40,719 nt of DNA from an uncultured Eubacteriales bacterium (GCA_949299375.1 CASGAH010000009.1:1-40719), one strand, 5' to 3'; positions 1 through 8,078 are shown, counted from the first letter of the stretch. Notes: generated from the letters alone by a model not told the origin. Made by a program: numbers and translations.

Positions 1-142
1 CTCGTATCCGCCACGGCGTGTCAAAATCCGGCTCGCCCACTCCAAGGGAGATGGCGTCCTTCATCTCATTTGCCACATCGAAAAATTTGCGGATCCCGGA
101 GGGCTGTATTTCAACGATTTTCTTTGATAATGGATTTCTCAT
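1..142 (-). CDS. Class I/II aminotransferase, PLP-dependent (3' end beyond window)
   Basis: Only the first 47 codons are present; the gene runs off the left edge. The visible N-terminus (MRNPLSKKIVEIQPSGI...) leads into a run reading SLGVGEPDFDTP. That is the characteristic start of fold-type I aspartate-type aminotransferases, in which the GEPDFDTP segment lines the substrate pocket. The start ATG overlaps the stop codon of the Lrp gene by one base (TAATG), so the two are translationally coupled. In clostridia this Lrp plus aminotransferase pair is a common arrangement and suggests the regulator responds to an amino acid handled by the enzyme (inference). The PLP lysine and substrate residues lie outside the window, so specificity cannot be told. 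The family call is fairly secure and the reaction is not. Confidence 0.82.
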   Translation of the reverse strand, partial: MRNPLSKKIVEIQPSGIRKFFDVANEMKDAISLGVGEPDFDTPWRIR

Positions 143-645
143 TACAGTATCACCGGTATCCTTTCCGACTCTTTTTTCGTCACCATGATAGTGCCGTGGT
201 CTTTGTATTTCTTAAGAATGAAATGTGTTGCGGTGCTTAATACCCCATCCAGCGGAGACAGCTTCTCCGAGACAAACCGGGATACCTCTTTGAGCGTCTT
301 TCCCTCCAGAGTCACGAGCAGGTCATAGCTGCCTGAGATCAGATAAACCGCATAGACCTCCGGATAATTGTACAGCCGCTCTGCGATCCTGTCGAACCCG
401 CGGTCTCTCTGCGGCGTCACGCGCACCTCGATCAGGGCCGTCACCATCTCCACACCCGCTTTATCCCAGTCGATCAGCGTGTGGTATCCGCAGATGACCT
501 TCTCCTTTTCCATCTCCGCCATTTCATTTGCCACATCCGTCTCTTCCACGCCCAGCAGGACCGCCAGTTCGCCAAGCTCCACCCGGCTGTGCTTTTCAAT
601 ATATTTCAAGATTTCTATCCTCAGAGCTTCCTTCTTCTCGTTCAT
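142..645 (-). CDS. Lrp/AsnC family transcriptional regulator
   Basis: The protein has 167 residues, the normal size for Lrp/AsnC proteins. Residues 1-60 form a winged helix-turn-helix with the typical 'every position one helix, then ALRIEILKYIEKHSR' opening. Residues 65-150 form the RAM/ligand domain, including the YPEVYAVYLISGSYDLLV stretch that matches the family's effector-binding strand and turn. It would act in the cytoplasm as an oligomeric amino-acid-responsive DNA-binding protein. The start is supported by AGGAGG seven bases upstream. It lies 24 bp after the HypE-like gene and overlaps the aminotransferase start by one base, so it is probably the third gene of a VanW - HypE-like - Lrp - aminotransferase transcript. 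The effector is unknown; control of the downstream aminotransferase is an inference. Confidence 0.9.
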   Translation of the reverse strand: MNEKKEALRIEILKYIEKHSRVELGELAVLLGVEETDVANEMAEMEKEKVICGYHTLIDWDKAGVEMVTALIEVRVTPQRDRGFDRIAERLYNYPEVYAVYLISGSYDLLVTLEGKTLKEVSRFVSEKLSPLDGVLSTATHFILKKYKDHGTIMVTKKESERIPVIL

Positions 646-669
646 CTTATTTCCTCCTGTTTTTCATTT

Positions 670-1665
670 TTATGATGATGTCTTTTCCTGCCTCCCGGCC
701 TGCCAGAGCGCCAGCTCGTCCGGCGCGGGCCTGTCCAGGTATCTCACTTCTTCTCCGCTTGTGATCACCCGCGCGTTCCGCGATTTTGTGACCCCAAGCC
801 TTCCGGCTCGCGCGCCTGCCTTCTCCAGGATCTCTATCACTGTCTGCGCATCCTCTGTCACTATAAGAAAGCTTCCCGCAGACGTCATCTGATAAGGATT
901 CAGGCGGTAGAATTCGCAGATTTCCACGGTCTCCTGCCGGATGGGGATTGATTTGAAATCAACCTCCATTCCAAGCCCGGCGCCGTCCATCATGTTCCAG
1001 AGTGCCGCCAAAACGCCCCCCTCGGAGAGGCTATACATCGATGCCCCAAAAGAGGCGCCGACAGCGGCTTCCTCCGCCACAGACAGGAGTGATTTCATCT
1101 CCCTGGCTCCTGCGAGGAAATCGTCCGTGTAGCGGCGGCAAAGATCGCGTTCCCGTTCCGACACAAGAAGGACCGTCCCCTCCATGCCGATCTGTTTTGT
1201 CAGCACCAGATCCCATCCCGGCTTCGGGCTGACTGGAACGCCCCTGGCATATCCCACTGCGGTCAATGCTGCAATGGGGAGTGTCACCCCCTGCGACACC
1301 GTCGTATGTCCCCCCAGGACAGAGAGGCTGAGGCTGCTGCAAATCTGTTGAATCTGTTTTGTGATCTGCGCCAGATCTTCCTCCTGTGCGGAAGGCGGAA
1401 GTATAATCTGATCGGAAATTCCGACCGCCTCGGCTCCGGACGCCGCCAGATGGTTCAGACAGCGCAGGACGCCGCAGAAAAGCATCTCTTTTCCAGACAG
1501 CGCAACCGGAGCGCATGACATAACAAAAACCCCGTCCTCCTTACAGGAGAGGACGGAGCTGCTCTTTCCCACACCGGCGTCCAGAAGGACTTCACTCCTT
1601 CCGGACGGCATATGTCTCAATACACTTCTTTTTAAAACATTATACGGTGCTTTGCCCTTTTGCAT
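670..1665 (-). CDS. HypE-like AIR synthase-related protein
   Basis: A 331-residue PurM/HypE-fold protein. The N-terminal half carries the AIRS-type ATP-binding dimer region (FVMSCAPVALSGKEMLFCGV and the LGGHTTVSQGV segment, the equivalent of the GGHTE motif). The C-terminal AIRS_C half holds the GASMYSLSEGGVLAALWNM stretch, matching the family's 'D.SEGGL' helix. True HypE carries a C-terminal cysteine (PRIC) that receives carbamoyl from HypF; this protein ends TSS and lacks it, so it cannot be a canonical hydrogenase-maturation HypE. No other hyp or hydrogenase gene is in view. I chose the second methionine: GGGAG lies six bases upstream and the resulting N-terminus (MQKGKAPYNVLKRSV) matches the usual opening of this clostridial family. 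An upstream ATG at 1680 is possible. The substrate is unknown. Confidence 0.72.
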   Translation of the reverse strand: MQKGKAPYNVLKRSVLRHMPSGRSEVLLDAGVGKSSSVLSCKEDGVFVMSCAPVALSGKEMLFCGVLRCLNHLAASGAEAVGISDQIILPPSAQEEDLAQITKQIQQICSSLSLSVLGGHTTVSQGVTLPIAALTAVGYARGVPVSPKPGWDLVLTKQIGMEGTVLLVSERERDLCRRYTDDFLAGAREMKSLLSVAEEAAVGASFGASMYSLSEGGVLAALWNMMDGAGLGMEVDFKSIPIRQETVEICEFYRLNPYQMTSAGSFLIVTEDAQTVIEILEKAGARAGRLGVTKSRNARVITSGEEVRYLDRPAPDELALWQAGRQEKTSS

Positions 1666-1697
1666 GAATTTCTCCCTCATTCATTTTCCTAAGCTTC

Positions 1698-3476
1698 CTA
1701 CGGCTGCGAAGGCATGGTCTCGCTCTCTGCCGGAGTTGTCTCCGCCGGTGTTGTCGGCGCTGGCGTCGTCTCTGCCGGTGTCGTCTCCGCCGGTGTTGTC
1801 GGCGCTGGCGTCGTCTCTGCCGGTGTCGTCTCCGCCGGTGTCGTCGGCGCTGGCGTCGTCTCTGCCGGTGTCGTCTCCGCCGGTGTCGTCGGAGAGGAAT
1901 TGTTCGACTTTGGCGATCCATCCTCATTTAAGTTCTGTCCAATCCACGGAATCACAGTAATTCCAGTGAGATCTTCGCTCGTCGGATCCCAGTAGCGTCC
2001 GTCTCTTACAGAGACTTTTGCCGCATGGTCTCCATTTTCCAATGACTCAAGCCAGTACAGCACCGAGATATCCCATCCGACGGTCACAACACCCTGCACC
2101 TGCCGGTAGGAGCTGCGGTTGATCTTGACATCTTCCACAATATTTCCATCAACCCGAACCCGCTTCCAGCACTCTGCAACAACCGCAGGACAAACACCCA
2201 CATTGGTCTGCACAGCAAGACGAGGGATATTCGCAGAGTCTGCCGGAACAGTAGACGGCGTAAAGCGCTTTACAACGTACAGTGGCTCTGGAAATTCTTC
2301 TTTGATTGTCTTATGATAATACTCAACCGTCCGGTTGGATGGCCGATACTCTGTTCCATATATGGTAACCGTAATCGTACTTCCCTCTTTTCCAGTGTTT
2401 CTGATTCCGGATTCAATGTAAATGGGATGTTCCAGATTGTTTCGGAACTTAAAATCATTTCCACTCGGGTGGATCATGGCATCCATGGAATACTCCACAT
2501 AGTTTGATACGTGGGAATGGTTCCTTCGATATGTGATCTCTACCTCTGAGTACAAAAGCGCATCATACAGTGTTGTCGCAAGCTGACAAACACCCCCTGC
2601 GATATCATTTGTATTCTCGTTGCCGATGATGGTTCCGGCATCCCTGTATCCCTCTTCATATGTGAACGGAGCGAGAACACTCAAAAGTGACACCTCCTGC
2701 CCCGGAAGGACAACCGTTCCATTTAATTTTGATGAAGAAAGTCGCAGATTTTCTGTACGGTCCACATCTGCACCGTTAAACTCTGTCGTAAACGTTCCAA
2801 GCACATCATGGTTGAGGTTATCGTATGCCCCTACCGGCACACTCGGCTCCGTTGTAATTGCCTGAGCGGTATACGAAATGACTGTCGATTCCCCTTCACC
2901 GGACATATCCTGCTGAAGGTGCGTTTTGAGATCCAGGATAATCTGGTCCACATTGAAGTCAACGCCTGTAGCGCCATGCGTTGTCACAAATCCATTGGAT
3001 GTCTTTTGAAACGTCGGCTCCTCCATCGCAACGCGGTATTTCTCCGCGTAAGAAGAGACAATCTGAGCCAGCTTTTCTTCGTTGTAGGAGACAACTGGTT
3101 TGATGTCAACCGGCTCTTTCTGAAGATCCTTTTCCTTCTTGTAGCGCTGAAGCACGTTTCCGGATGGAATGGCTTCCTCCAGCTCCGTCAGGGCAGTATC
3201 TTCCCCTTCTATTGTCAACTCAAGCTCCTCCATTGTAATCACTTCTGTCGCACTGCCCATCGTCAGTTCAATGGTTCGCTCGTTGAAATATGTCATGTAT
3301 TCCACAATTTTCTCTTTTGCTTCCTCCGGAGTCAATCCAGCTAAACTGGTTCCATTAAAAGAGATCCCCTCTGGAACAGTCTTCGCGACCCCCGGTTTCG
3401 CAATGACAACTGCTCCCATCACAATCAGGATTGCTGCTGCGGTCACGACAATCCATAATGCTCTGTTCTTTTTCAT
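1698..3476 (-). CDS. VanW family membrane-anchored protein with Thr/Pro/Glu repeat tail
   Basis: About 592 residues. A single N-terminal membrane segment (residues 5-27, signal-anchor) is followed by a YoaR-type peptidoglycan-binding-like region. The VanW domain follows (around residues 220-380), with the conserved LNG.V..PGQE.S and GGVCQLATTLYDALL stretches. A degenerate G5-like segment ending in INRSSYRQVQGVVTVG comes next. The last 70 residues are tandem TTPAETTPAETTPAP repeats, like a wall-spanning stalk. The protein is predicted to be outside the membrane and to associate with the cell wall; VanW's biochemical role is not established. I placed the start at 3476 because GGAGG lies five bases before MKKNR; an ORF-initial GTG at 3512 has no properly spaced site. 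It has its own promoter (3540-3567) and leads the downstream HypE-like/Lrp genes. Confidence 0.85.
   Translation of the reverse strand: MKKNRALWIVVTAAAILIVMGAVVIAKPGVAKTVPEGISFNGTSLAGLTPEEAKEKIVEYMTYFNERTIELTMGSATEVITMEELELTIEGEDTALTELEEAIPSGNVLQRYKKEKDLQKEPVDIKPVVSYNEEKLAQIVSSYAEKYRVAMEEPTFQKTSNGFVTTHGATGVDFNVDQIILDLKTHLQQDMSGEGESTVISYTAQAITTEPSVPVGAYDNLNHDVLGTFTTEFNGADVDRTENLRLSSSKLNGTVVLPGQEVSLLSVLAPFTYEEGYRDAGTIIGNENTNDIAGGVCQLATTLYDALLYSEVEITYRRNHSHVSNYVEYSMDAMIHPSGNDFKFRNNLEHPIYIESGIRNTGKEGSTITVTIYGTEYRPSNRTVEYYHKTIKEEFPEPLYVVKRFTPSTVPADSANIPRLAVQTNVGVCPAVVAECWKRVRVDGNIVEDVKINRSSYRQVQGVVTVGWDISVLYWLESLENGDHAAKVSVRDGRYWDPTSEDLTGITVIPWIGQNLNEDGSPKSNNSSPTTPAETTPAETTPAPTTPAETTPAETTPAPTTPAETTPAETTPAPTTPAETTPAESETMPSQP
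1726..1890 (-). repeat. 45-bp coding tandem repeat, about 3.7 copies
   Basis: Units begin at 1726, 1771, 1816 and 1861 (the last is 30 bp). They are almost identical at the DNA level, differing at a few third-codon positions. Each unit encodes the 15-residue TTPAETTPAETTPAP block at the C-terminus of the VanW protein. Because 45 is a multiple of three, copy-number change would alter stalk length without breaking the frame. Confidence 0.95.
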
Positions 3477-3539
3477 CGTTTCCTCCATGTTCTGCTGTGT
3501 TTGATACATCACCCGGCACCGGTCTTGATGCCTCCTAAC

Positions 3540-3567
3540 ATTCTACCATATAATTTATTTTTTGCAA
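3540..3567 (-). promoter_or_regulatory. Promoter of the VanW gene
   Basis: On the minus strand: -35 TTGCAA (3567-3562), a 16-bp spacer, then extended -10 TGG-TAGAAT (3545-3540). Transcription would start near 3533, about 57 bases before the chosen ATG. Confidence 0.55.
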
Positions 3568-3575
3568 CTACTCTT

Positions 3576-3692
3576 TTATAAAAGAGCCATAACACTCGAC
3601 AAAACTGGCATAATTACCATTGCTATCACCAAAATGATAATGATAATAGACGAAATTACCTTTTTGGAATTGTTCTTTTTCCAGTGACTCAT
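3576..3692 (-). CDS. Small single-span membrane protein (38 aa)
   Basis: A short ORF supported by a strong ribosome site: AGGAGG ends six bases before the ATG at 3692. A second ATG three bases upstream (3695) lies too close to the site. The product opens with a basic, polar head (MSHWKKNNSKKV) and continues as one hydrophobic helix (about residues 13-37, with five consecutive isoleucines). It is therefore predicted to be a tiny inner-membrane peptide with its N-terminus inside. It lies 24 bp after the radical SAM gene and before the VanW promoter, so it is probably the last gene of the lgt - radical SAM transcript. Its look is similar to the very small DUF4044-type membrane peptides of Firmicutes, but I cannot confirm homology. 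No function is assigned. Confidence 0.6.
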   Translation of the reverse strand: MSHWKKNNSKKVISSIIIIILVIAMVIMPVLSSVMALL

Positions 3693-3716
3693 CATTCTCC
3701 TCCTCTTTTCCCACTG

Positions 3717-5480
3717 TCAATCACTTACTATAACCGTTTTCGCGTCTTTTGTCAACGGATTTCGATTTCGGTAATCAAACAGGATTACCTGCGCCGCCTT
3801 CTGCGGAAGAATGGTTCCGGCCGTCTCTTCGATGCGGATTGGAAACCGCTCCAGCCGCGTCATGCTCATCATCTGCTTCCAGGAATATCCCTCGTATCCG
3901 CGCAGCAGCTTCGGGTTTTTCTCTTCCTCTTCAAAAAAAGTTCGCACCCACTCCCGCGGCGGCCTCCATTCGGGTGCGAAATCCGCCGTTGTCTTTTTAT
4001 TCTCTCTCAAACAAAAGTCATACCAGAGCAGGCTGTCCAAAACCGCCGTCAGATCGCACAGCGGTTCCGCCCGTTTGGGGAAGATCTGTTCCCGCACAAA
4101 AGCGCGCAAAATCTCATATCGCTCCATCCGGCTGTGACTTATTTTTTCTATCTGCTTTTGCCGGCAGTAGTCTCCAAACGCCTCATAAAACAAAAACGGA
4201 CGTTCCCAGAAATGCTCGATCCACGTCAGCACAGTGGTAAATTGTCCGCTGTTATAGTATGCCTCCAGCACTGCTTCCACTGACTTTAAGCGGATGATTT
4301 CCTCATATGACATCCAGCGGGTGCGCATCACCTCATAGGGCGGTTTCGTCTCATAGACAATGCCGTAGTCCGAAACCCGATCATACAGACTCGACCCTTT
4401 CAGCACTTTCAAAAATCCAAGCTGAAGCTGATCGGGCTTTAGGCGATAGACATCGTCAAACGAATGTCCAAAGCGCTCATATCCCTCCATCGGAAGCCCG
4501 GCAATCAGATCTAGATGCTGGTGAATGTTTCCCATCGCTCGGATGCGCCGAACCGCCCGGGACAGCGCCGAAAACGGAACAAAGCGGCGAATTTCCCGGA
4601 GCGTATCGGGATTTGTCGTCTGGACCCCGATCTCCAGCTGAATCAGCCCCGGGCGCATCCGGGACATCACCTGAAATTCCTCCTCGCCAAGCAAGTCCGC
4701 AGAGATCTCAAAGTGAAAATTGGTCACGCCGTTGTCGTGTTCCAGCAAATATGTCCAGATGGCAAGGCTGTGACTTTTTTTGCAATTAAACGTTCGGTCT
4801 ACCAGTTTCACCTGGGCAACCCGCTTCTCCAGGAAAAAATCAAGCTCCCGCTTGACTGTCTCCAGGTCCCGGAATCGAACCTGCTTTTCAACCGAAGAAA
4901 GACAGTAGGAACAACGAAACGGGCATCCCCGGCTTGTCTCATAGTATACAATCTTATGTTCCTGAAGCGGAAGGTTTCGGTAGAGGAACGGAACATCCTC
5001 AAAATGCAGCATCGGCCTCGGCTCTGTTTTTACCGCCGCAGACTCCCCCGCACGATAACAGAGCCCGCGAATCTGTTCCAGCTCAACCGTTCCCTCCACA
5101 TAATGTTCCATCAGCTGCAAAAAGGTGGCTTCGCCCTCTCCGACCATAACTCCGGCCGCTCCCGGCATACGATTCAGCGTTTCCTCTGCGTCATACGATA
5201 CTTCCGGCCCTCCAAGCCAGATCGCCGTTTCCGGAAGAAGGTTGTGCAGATCCTGTACCAGCGCTTCCACATAGGAGATGTTCCAGATATAGCAGGAAAA
5301 TCCAATTGCATCCGGCCTGCGCCGGTAAATGCTGCTGCGAATCTCCCCCAGCGCTTCATTGATCGTAAACTCAGCCAACTCCACGTGCTGGGCGTATCGC
5401 CGGGCATATTCTTTCAAACTGTAGATTGCCGGATTGCTGTGAATATATTTCGCATTGATTGCCACCAACAAAAATTTCAT
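3717..5480 (-). CDS. B12-binding domain radical SAM protein (DUF4080 type)
   Basis: A 587-residue protein. Residues 1-140 form a Rossmann-like cobalamin-binding domain (start MKFLLVAINAKYIHSNPAI, later WLGGPEVSY). The radical SAM core follows, with its iron-sulfur motif CPFRCSYC (C-x3-C-x2-C) near residues 186-193. Further on are the ISADLL and EIGVQTTNP strands of the TIM barrel. The C-terminal 200 residues match the DUF4080 extension seen in this family; the tail is charged and helical. The canonical DxHxxG cobalamin ligand is not evident, so B12 binding is an expectation from the domain name rather than shown. The substrate is unknown. It begins seven bases after the lgt stop codon, so the two are cotranscribed. 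Confidence 0.85.
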   Translation of the reverse strand: MKFLLVAINAKYIHSNPAIYSLKEYARRYAQHVELAEFTINEALGEIRSSIYRRRPDAIGFSCYIWNISYVEALVQDLHNLLPETAIWLGGPEVSYDAEETLNRMPGAAGVMVGEGEATFLQLMEHYVEGTVELEQIRGLCYRAGESAAVKTEPRPMLHFEDVPFLYRNLPLQEHKIVYYETSRGCPFRCSYCLSSVEKQVRFRDLETVKRELDFFLEKRVAQVKLVDRTFNCKKSHSLAIWTYLLEHDNGVTNFHFEISADLLGEEEFQVMSRMRPGLIQLEIGVQTTNPDTLREIRRFVPFSALSRAVRRIRAMGNIHQHLDLIAGLPMEGYERFGHSFDDVYRLKPDQLQLGFLKVLKGSSLYDRVSDYGIVYETKPPYEVMRTRWMSYEEIIRLKSVEAVLEAYYNSGQFTTVLTWIEHFWERPFLFYEAFGDYCRQKQIEKISHSRMERYEILRAFVREQIFPKRAEPLCDLTAVLDSLLWYDFCLRENKKTTADFAPEWRPPREWVRTFFEEEEKNPKLLRGYEGYSWKQMMSMTRLERFPIRIEETAGTILPQKAAQVILFDYRNRNPLTKDAKTVIVSD

Positions 5481-5486
5481 CTGGAT

Positions 5487-6245
5487 TTATTCCTTCCCGT
5501 CGGCCCGCCGGTACACAAGCGCTATACATGCAGCTCCGGCTGCCAGAATGAAAATGGCAATAAACTGGGAAGTGGACAGCATCCCAACGCTGCCTCTTGG
5601 ATCTCCGCGGAAAAATTCAATCACAAATCGCCCTATGCTGTAGAGCAGCAGCCAAAGTCCTCCCACTGCGCCGTCCGGATGTTTTCGCCTCGCGTAAAGG
5701 CACAAAATCAGACAGATCAAAAAGTCTCCGGCGCTGGAAATGAGCTGCGTCGGGATAAGCGCCACGCCATCGGGAGCAAACGGCGAATCATGAAATACGA
5801 CGCCCCAGCTTCCGTCGGTCTCTCTCCCGTAGCAGCAGCCGGCCAAAAAGCACCCGATCCGTCCAAATCCCTGTGCGAGGGAGACCGAGGGCATTGCCAG
5901 GTCAAAATGTTTTAAAAAGTTCAACCGGTTCCTTCGAACGAAGAGAAAACCTCCGAGAATTCCTCCGAGGATTCCCCCATATACAACAAACCCGTTGGTA
6001 ACGTCCAAAAGAATCTTTGGATTTTCGATGATGCTTTTGATTTCGGTCACATAATACAGCACCTTGGCTCCCAAAAGCCCGCCGCCGATACACCAAAACG
6101 CCAGCGACACAATCTTGTCGGAATCCAGACCCATCGCTTTGCTTCGCCGTTCTGCCAGAACAACGCACAAAATAAATCCGAGCGCAATCATAAATCCGTA
6201 GCTGTAGACGGTAATCGGCCCTAGCTGAAACAATTGATATTTCAT
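5487..6245 (-). CDS. lgt: Prolipoprotein diacylglyceryl transferase
   Basis: About 252 residues with seven predicted membrane helices. Lgt transfers diacylglycerol from phosphatidylglycerol to the lipobox cysteine of prolipoproteins, the first step of lipoprotein maturation. Family signatures are present: the N-terminal GPITVYSYGFMIALGF, the YGGILGG run, and GRIGCFLAGCCYG, which corresponds to the Lgt signature around the catalytic arginine. The later SIGRFVIEFFRGD segment is also typical. The start at 6245 has GGAAGG six bases upstream; the longer ORF would add 21 non-membrane residues with no site. Likely client lipoproteins in this window are the solute-binding protein (23986-25281) and the Cthe_2159 protein (19318-21243). 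It has its own promoter. Confidence 0.94.
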   Translation of the reverse strand: MKYQLFQLGPITVYSYGFMIALGFILCVVLAERRSKAMGLDSDKIVSLAFWCIGGGLLGAKVLYYVTEIKSIIENPKILLDVTNGFVVYGGILGGILGGFLFVRRNRLNFLKHFDLAMPSVSLAQGFGRIGCFLAGCCYGRETDGSWGVVFHDSPFAPDGVALIPTQLISSAGDFLICLILCLYARRKHPDGAVGGLWLLLYSIGRFVIEFFRGDPRGSVGMLSTSQFIAIFILAAGAACIALVYRRADGKE

Positions 6246-6285
6246 ACACAACCTTCCTTTTCCAAATCCTGCGTGAACTGACATC

Positions 6286-6314
6286 AGTATACCACATTTG
6301 TCCGCCATTTTCCA
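6286..6314 (-). promoter_or_regulatory. Promoter of lgt
   Basis: Minus strand: -35 TGGAAA (6314-6309), 17-bp spacer, extended -10 TGG-TATACT (6291-6286). The predicted start, near 6279, leaves a leader of about 35 bases before the lgt ATG. Confidence 0.55.
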
Positions 6315-6387
6315 GACGATTTTTGCAAATGGCTTCCCATTCTCACAGACATTGCTTCCCGCAGGCGAAACGTCTTAAGGTTTTTTC

Positions 6388-6840
6388 TCAGGAGTAAATC
6401 GGGGTTTGAAAAACAACCCGTGCTTTTGACGAATGCTCCTTTTTGTAGAAGCAATACATGTGGTTTAAGAGATCCTTTCTCGTGATGATCCCGATAAACG
6501 TTTCCTTGTCGTCCACAACCGGAACAAAATTCTGCTTCATCGCCATCTCAATGGCATCCTCCATCTGGCAGGAAATTTTTACGGCATCGATCTGTGTCTT
6601 CCGGGCAAGATCTCTCATCGGCATCGTCCGCAGAGCGGAAGCGTGCTCCAACTGCCCGGATATCATGAGGCGAAGGAAGTCCCCCTCCGTCACGGTCCCA
6701 ATGTACGTTCCTTCCCGGCTAATAAGCGGCACTGCCGTGTAACCGCAGCGCTGCAGTTTCCCAATTCCCTGTTCTACGGTGTCATTCTCCTCCAAATACA
6801 TCACATCACTTTTGGGCGTCAAAAAAAATAAAATGTTCAT
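6388..6840 (-). CDS. CBS-domain protein
   Basis: A 150-residue protein made of two CBS motifs (about residues 15-65 and 85-135), which pair into a Bateman module that usually binds adenine nucleotides. The opening MNILFFLTPKSDVMYL and the repeat endings GTVTEGDFLRL and GIITRKDLLNHM are typical of a clostridial family of stand-alone CBS proteins. No enzymatic or transport domain is fused, so it is probably a regulatory or sensor subunit of an unknown partner. I chose the ATG at 6840 because AGGAAGGGG lies just upstream and homologues begin there; the longer frame adds 30 charged residues. It appears to be a single-gene unit. Confidence 0.85.
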   Translation of the reverse strand: MNILFFLTPKSDVMYLEENDTVEQGIGKLQRCGYTAVPLISREGTYIGTVTEGDFLRLMISGQLEHASALRTMPMRDLARKTQIDAVKISCQMEDAIEMAMKQNFVPVVDDKETFIGIITRKDLLNHMYCFYKKEHSSKARVVFQTPIYS

Positions 6841-6916
6841 AAAATAAACCCCTTCCTGTTCTGCTTTCTCCAGTGCTTTTCCCCTGTACCGTTTCTCCTG
6901 CAGCTGGATCTCCTCC

Positions 6917-6922
6917 ATTATA
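6917..6922 (-). promoter_or_regulatory. Extended -10 promoter of the CBS gene
   Basis: TATAAT preceded by TGG on the minus strand, about 75 bases before the chosen start. No good -35 hexamer is visible, so this would be an extended -10 promoter. Confidence 0.4.
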
Positions 6923-7005
6923 CCATCCACTTATGTCCATCTTTTTAATAATTTCTGATCTTTTTCTTACAAAAGTCTATCCCAATTGCAGTGAGGTGCT
7001 TGTTA

Positions 7006-7054
7006 CGAAAAAAAAGCCCGTTGAAACGTTTCAAACGCTTCAACGGGCTTTTTT
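7006..7054 (-). terminator. Intrinsic terminator after mrp
   Basis: A 10-bp GC-rich stem (7016-7025 with 7039-7048, GCCCGTTGAA/TTCAACGGGC) followed on the minus strand by an uninterrupted T run. A-runs on both sides mean it could work in both directions. Confidence 0.85.
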
Positions 7055-7089
7055 GCCTTCTCTTATCTTGTCCTTTTGCCCGTCAAGTC

Positions 7090-7914
7090 TTATTCGATTA
7101 CCTGGATCACAGGGTCAAGCCAATTCTGTCTGAGTTCTTCTACCTTCCCTGCATCACAATATGCCGCAACAGACGGATCGATTGGAATCTTTGTCCACGT
7201 CTGGATCGAAAATTCTTTTGCTGCGGCCTCCACCTTGCTGCTTCCAAATACTTCAATCCGCTTTTTGCAGTCCGGGCATTCCAAATAGCTCATGTTCTCC
7301 ACAAGCGCCAGCGTTGGAACATTCAGAGCAGACGCCATATTCACGGCCTTTGCCACAATCATCGACACCAGATCCTGCGGTGAAGTCACAACAATAATTC
7401 CATCCAGCGGAATCGACTGATAAACGGTCAGCGGTACATCCCCTGTTCCCGGAGGCATATCAATGAACATATAATCGACGTTTCTCCAAAGGACTTCTGC
7501 CCAGAGCTGTGTCACGACGCCGGAAATCACGGGACCTCTCCAGACAACCGGGGTTGTCTCGCTCTCCAGGAGCACATTGAGCGAAATGAGCTTCACTCCC
7601 TCTTTGGAAACTACCGGCAAAATCCCCTCTTCCGTGCCAATGGCATGTTCGTGGATTCCAAACATTTTGGGAATCGACGGTCCTGTGATGTCGGCATCCA
7701 AAACAGCCGTCCGGTATCCTTTTCGGTTCATGGCGCAGGCAAGCATCGACGTCACAAATGATTTTCCGACGCCTCCCTTTCCGCTCACAATTCCGATCAC
7801 TTTTTTAATATGGCTTGTCGGATGCGGCAGTTTCAGCAAACTCTCCGCAGTTCTGTCTTCGCAATTTTTCGCGCATCCGGCGCAATTATGATTGCACTGT
7901 TCCTTTTCACTCAT
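7090..7914 (-). CDS. Mrp/NBP35-type P-loop ATPase, Fe-S cluster carrier
   Basis: A 274-residue ParA-like ATPase that binds and delivers [4Fe-4S] clusters to apoproteins in the cytoplasm. It shows an N-terminal cysteine motif as in NBP35 (C7, C11, C14, C18 in CNHNCAGCAKNC). A deviant Walker A, SGKGGVGKS, follows, along with DADITGPS and the switch DMPPGTGD. The C-terminal CPDC motif that bridges clusters between two subunits is also present. The start at 7914 is chosen because AGGAAAGG precedes it. The reading frame stays open for 55 more codons upstream, but that stretch is the reverse complement of tRNA-Ala and is not coding. A strong promoter at 8098-8126 would give a leader antisense to that tRNA. 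Confidence 0.93.
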   Translation of the reverse strand: MSEKEQCNHNCAGCAKNCEDRTAESLLKLPHPTSHIKKVIGIVSGKGGVGKSFVTSMLACAMNRKGYRTAVLDADITGPSIPKMFGIHEHAIGTEEGILPVVSKEGVKLISLNVLLESETTPVVWRGPVISGVVTQLWAEVLWRNVDYMFIDMPPGTGDVPLTVYQSIPLDGIIVVTSPQDLVSMIVAKAVNMASALNVPTLALVENMSYLECPDCKKRIEVFGSSKVEAAAKEFSIQTWTKIPIDPSVAAYCDAGKVEELRQNWLDPVIQVIE

Positions 7915-7966
7915 AAGGCAATTCCTTTCCTGGAAGCAGGATTTTGATTGTGCAGCAAAAATGTTG

Positions 7967-7995
7967 TTGCATTTTCTCCTGATCTGTGTTACGAT
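7967..7995 (+). promoter_or_regulatory. Promoter of tRNA-Ala
   Basis: -35 TTGCAT (7967-7972), 17-bp spacer, -10 TACGAT (7990-7995). The tRNA begins at 8006, so the transcript starts only a few bases before the mature 5' end. Confidence 0.65.
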
Positions 7996-8005
7996 AACGG
8001 CACAT

Positions 8006-8078
8006 GGGGCGTTAGCGCAGTTGGGAGCGCGCCACACTGGCAGTGTGGAGGTCACGGGTTCAAGTCCCGTACGCTCCA
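8006..8078 (+). tRNA. tRNA-Ala (anticodon GGC)
   Basis: A 73-base cloverleaf. The acceptor GGGGCGT pairs with ACGCTCC and includes the G3:U70 wobble pair, the alanine identity element. The anticodon stem CCACA/TGTGG encloses loop CTGGCAG, so the anticodon is GGC (8039-8041). The T-loop is GGTTCAAGT, the discriminator is A, and no CCA is encoded. It is the only RNA gene on the plus strand and lies inside the predicted leader of mrp. Confidence 0.96.

Noticed and set aside
1714-1995. Plus-strand Ala/Gly/Val repeat protein opposite the VanW tail
   Set aside because: Repeats are open in several frames because of their composition; the minus-strand frame continues a known family.
4515-5915. Plus-strand frame of 466 codons opposite the radical SAM gene
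   Set aside because: Antisense shadow spanning two real genes and their junction.
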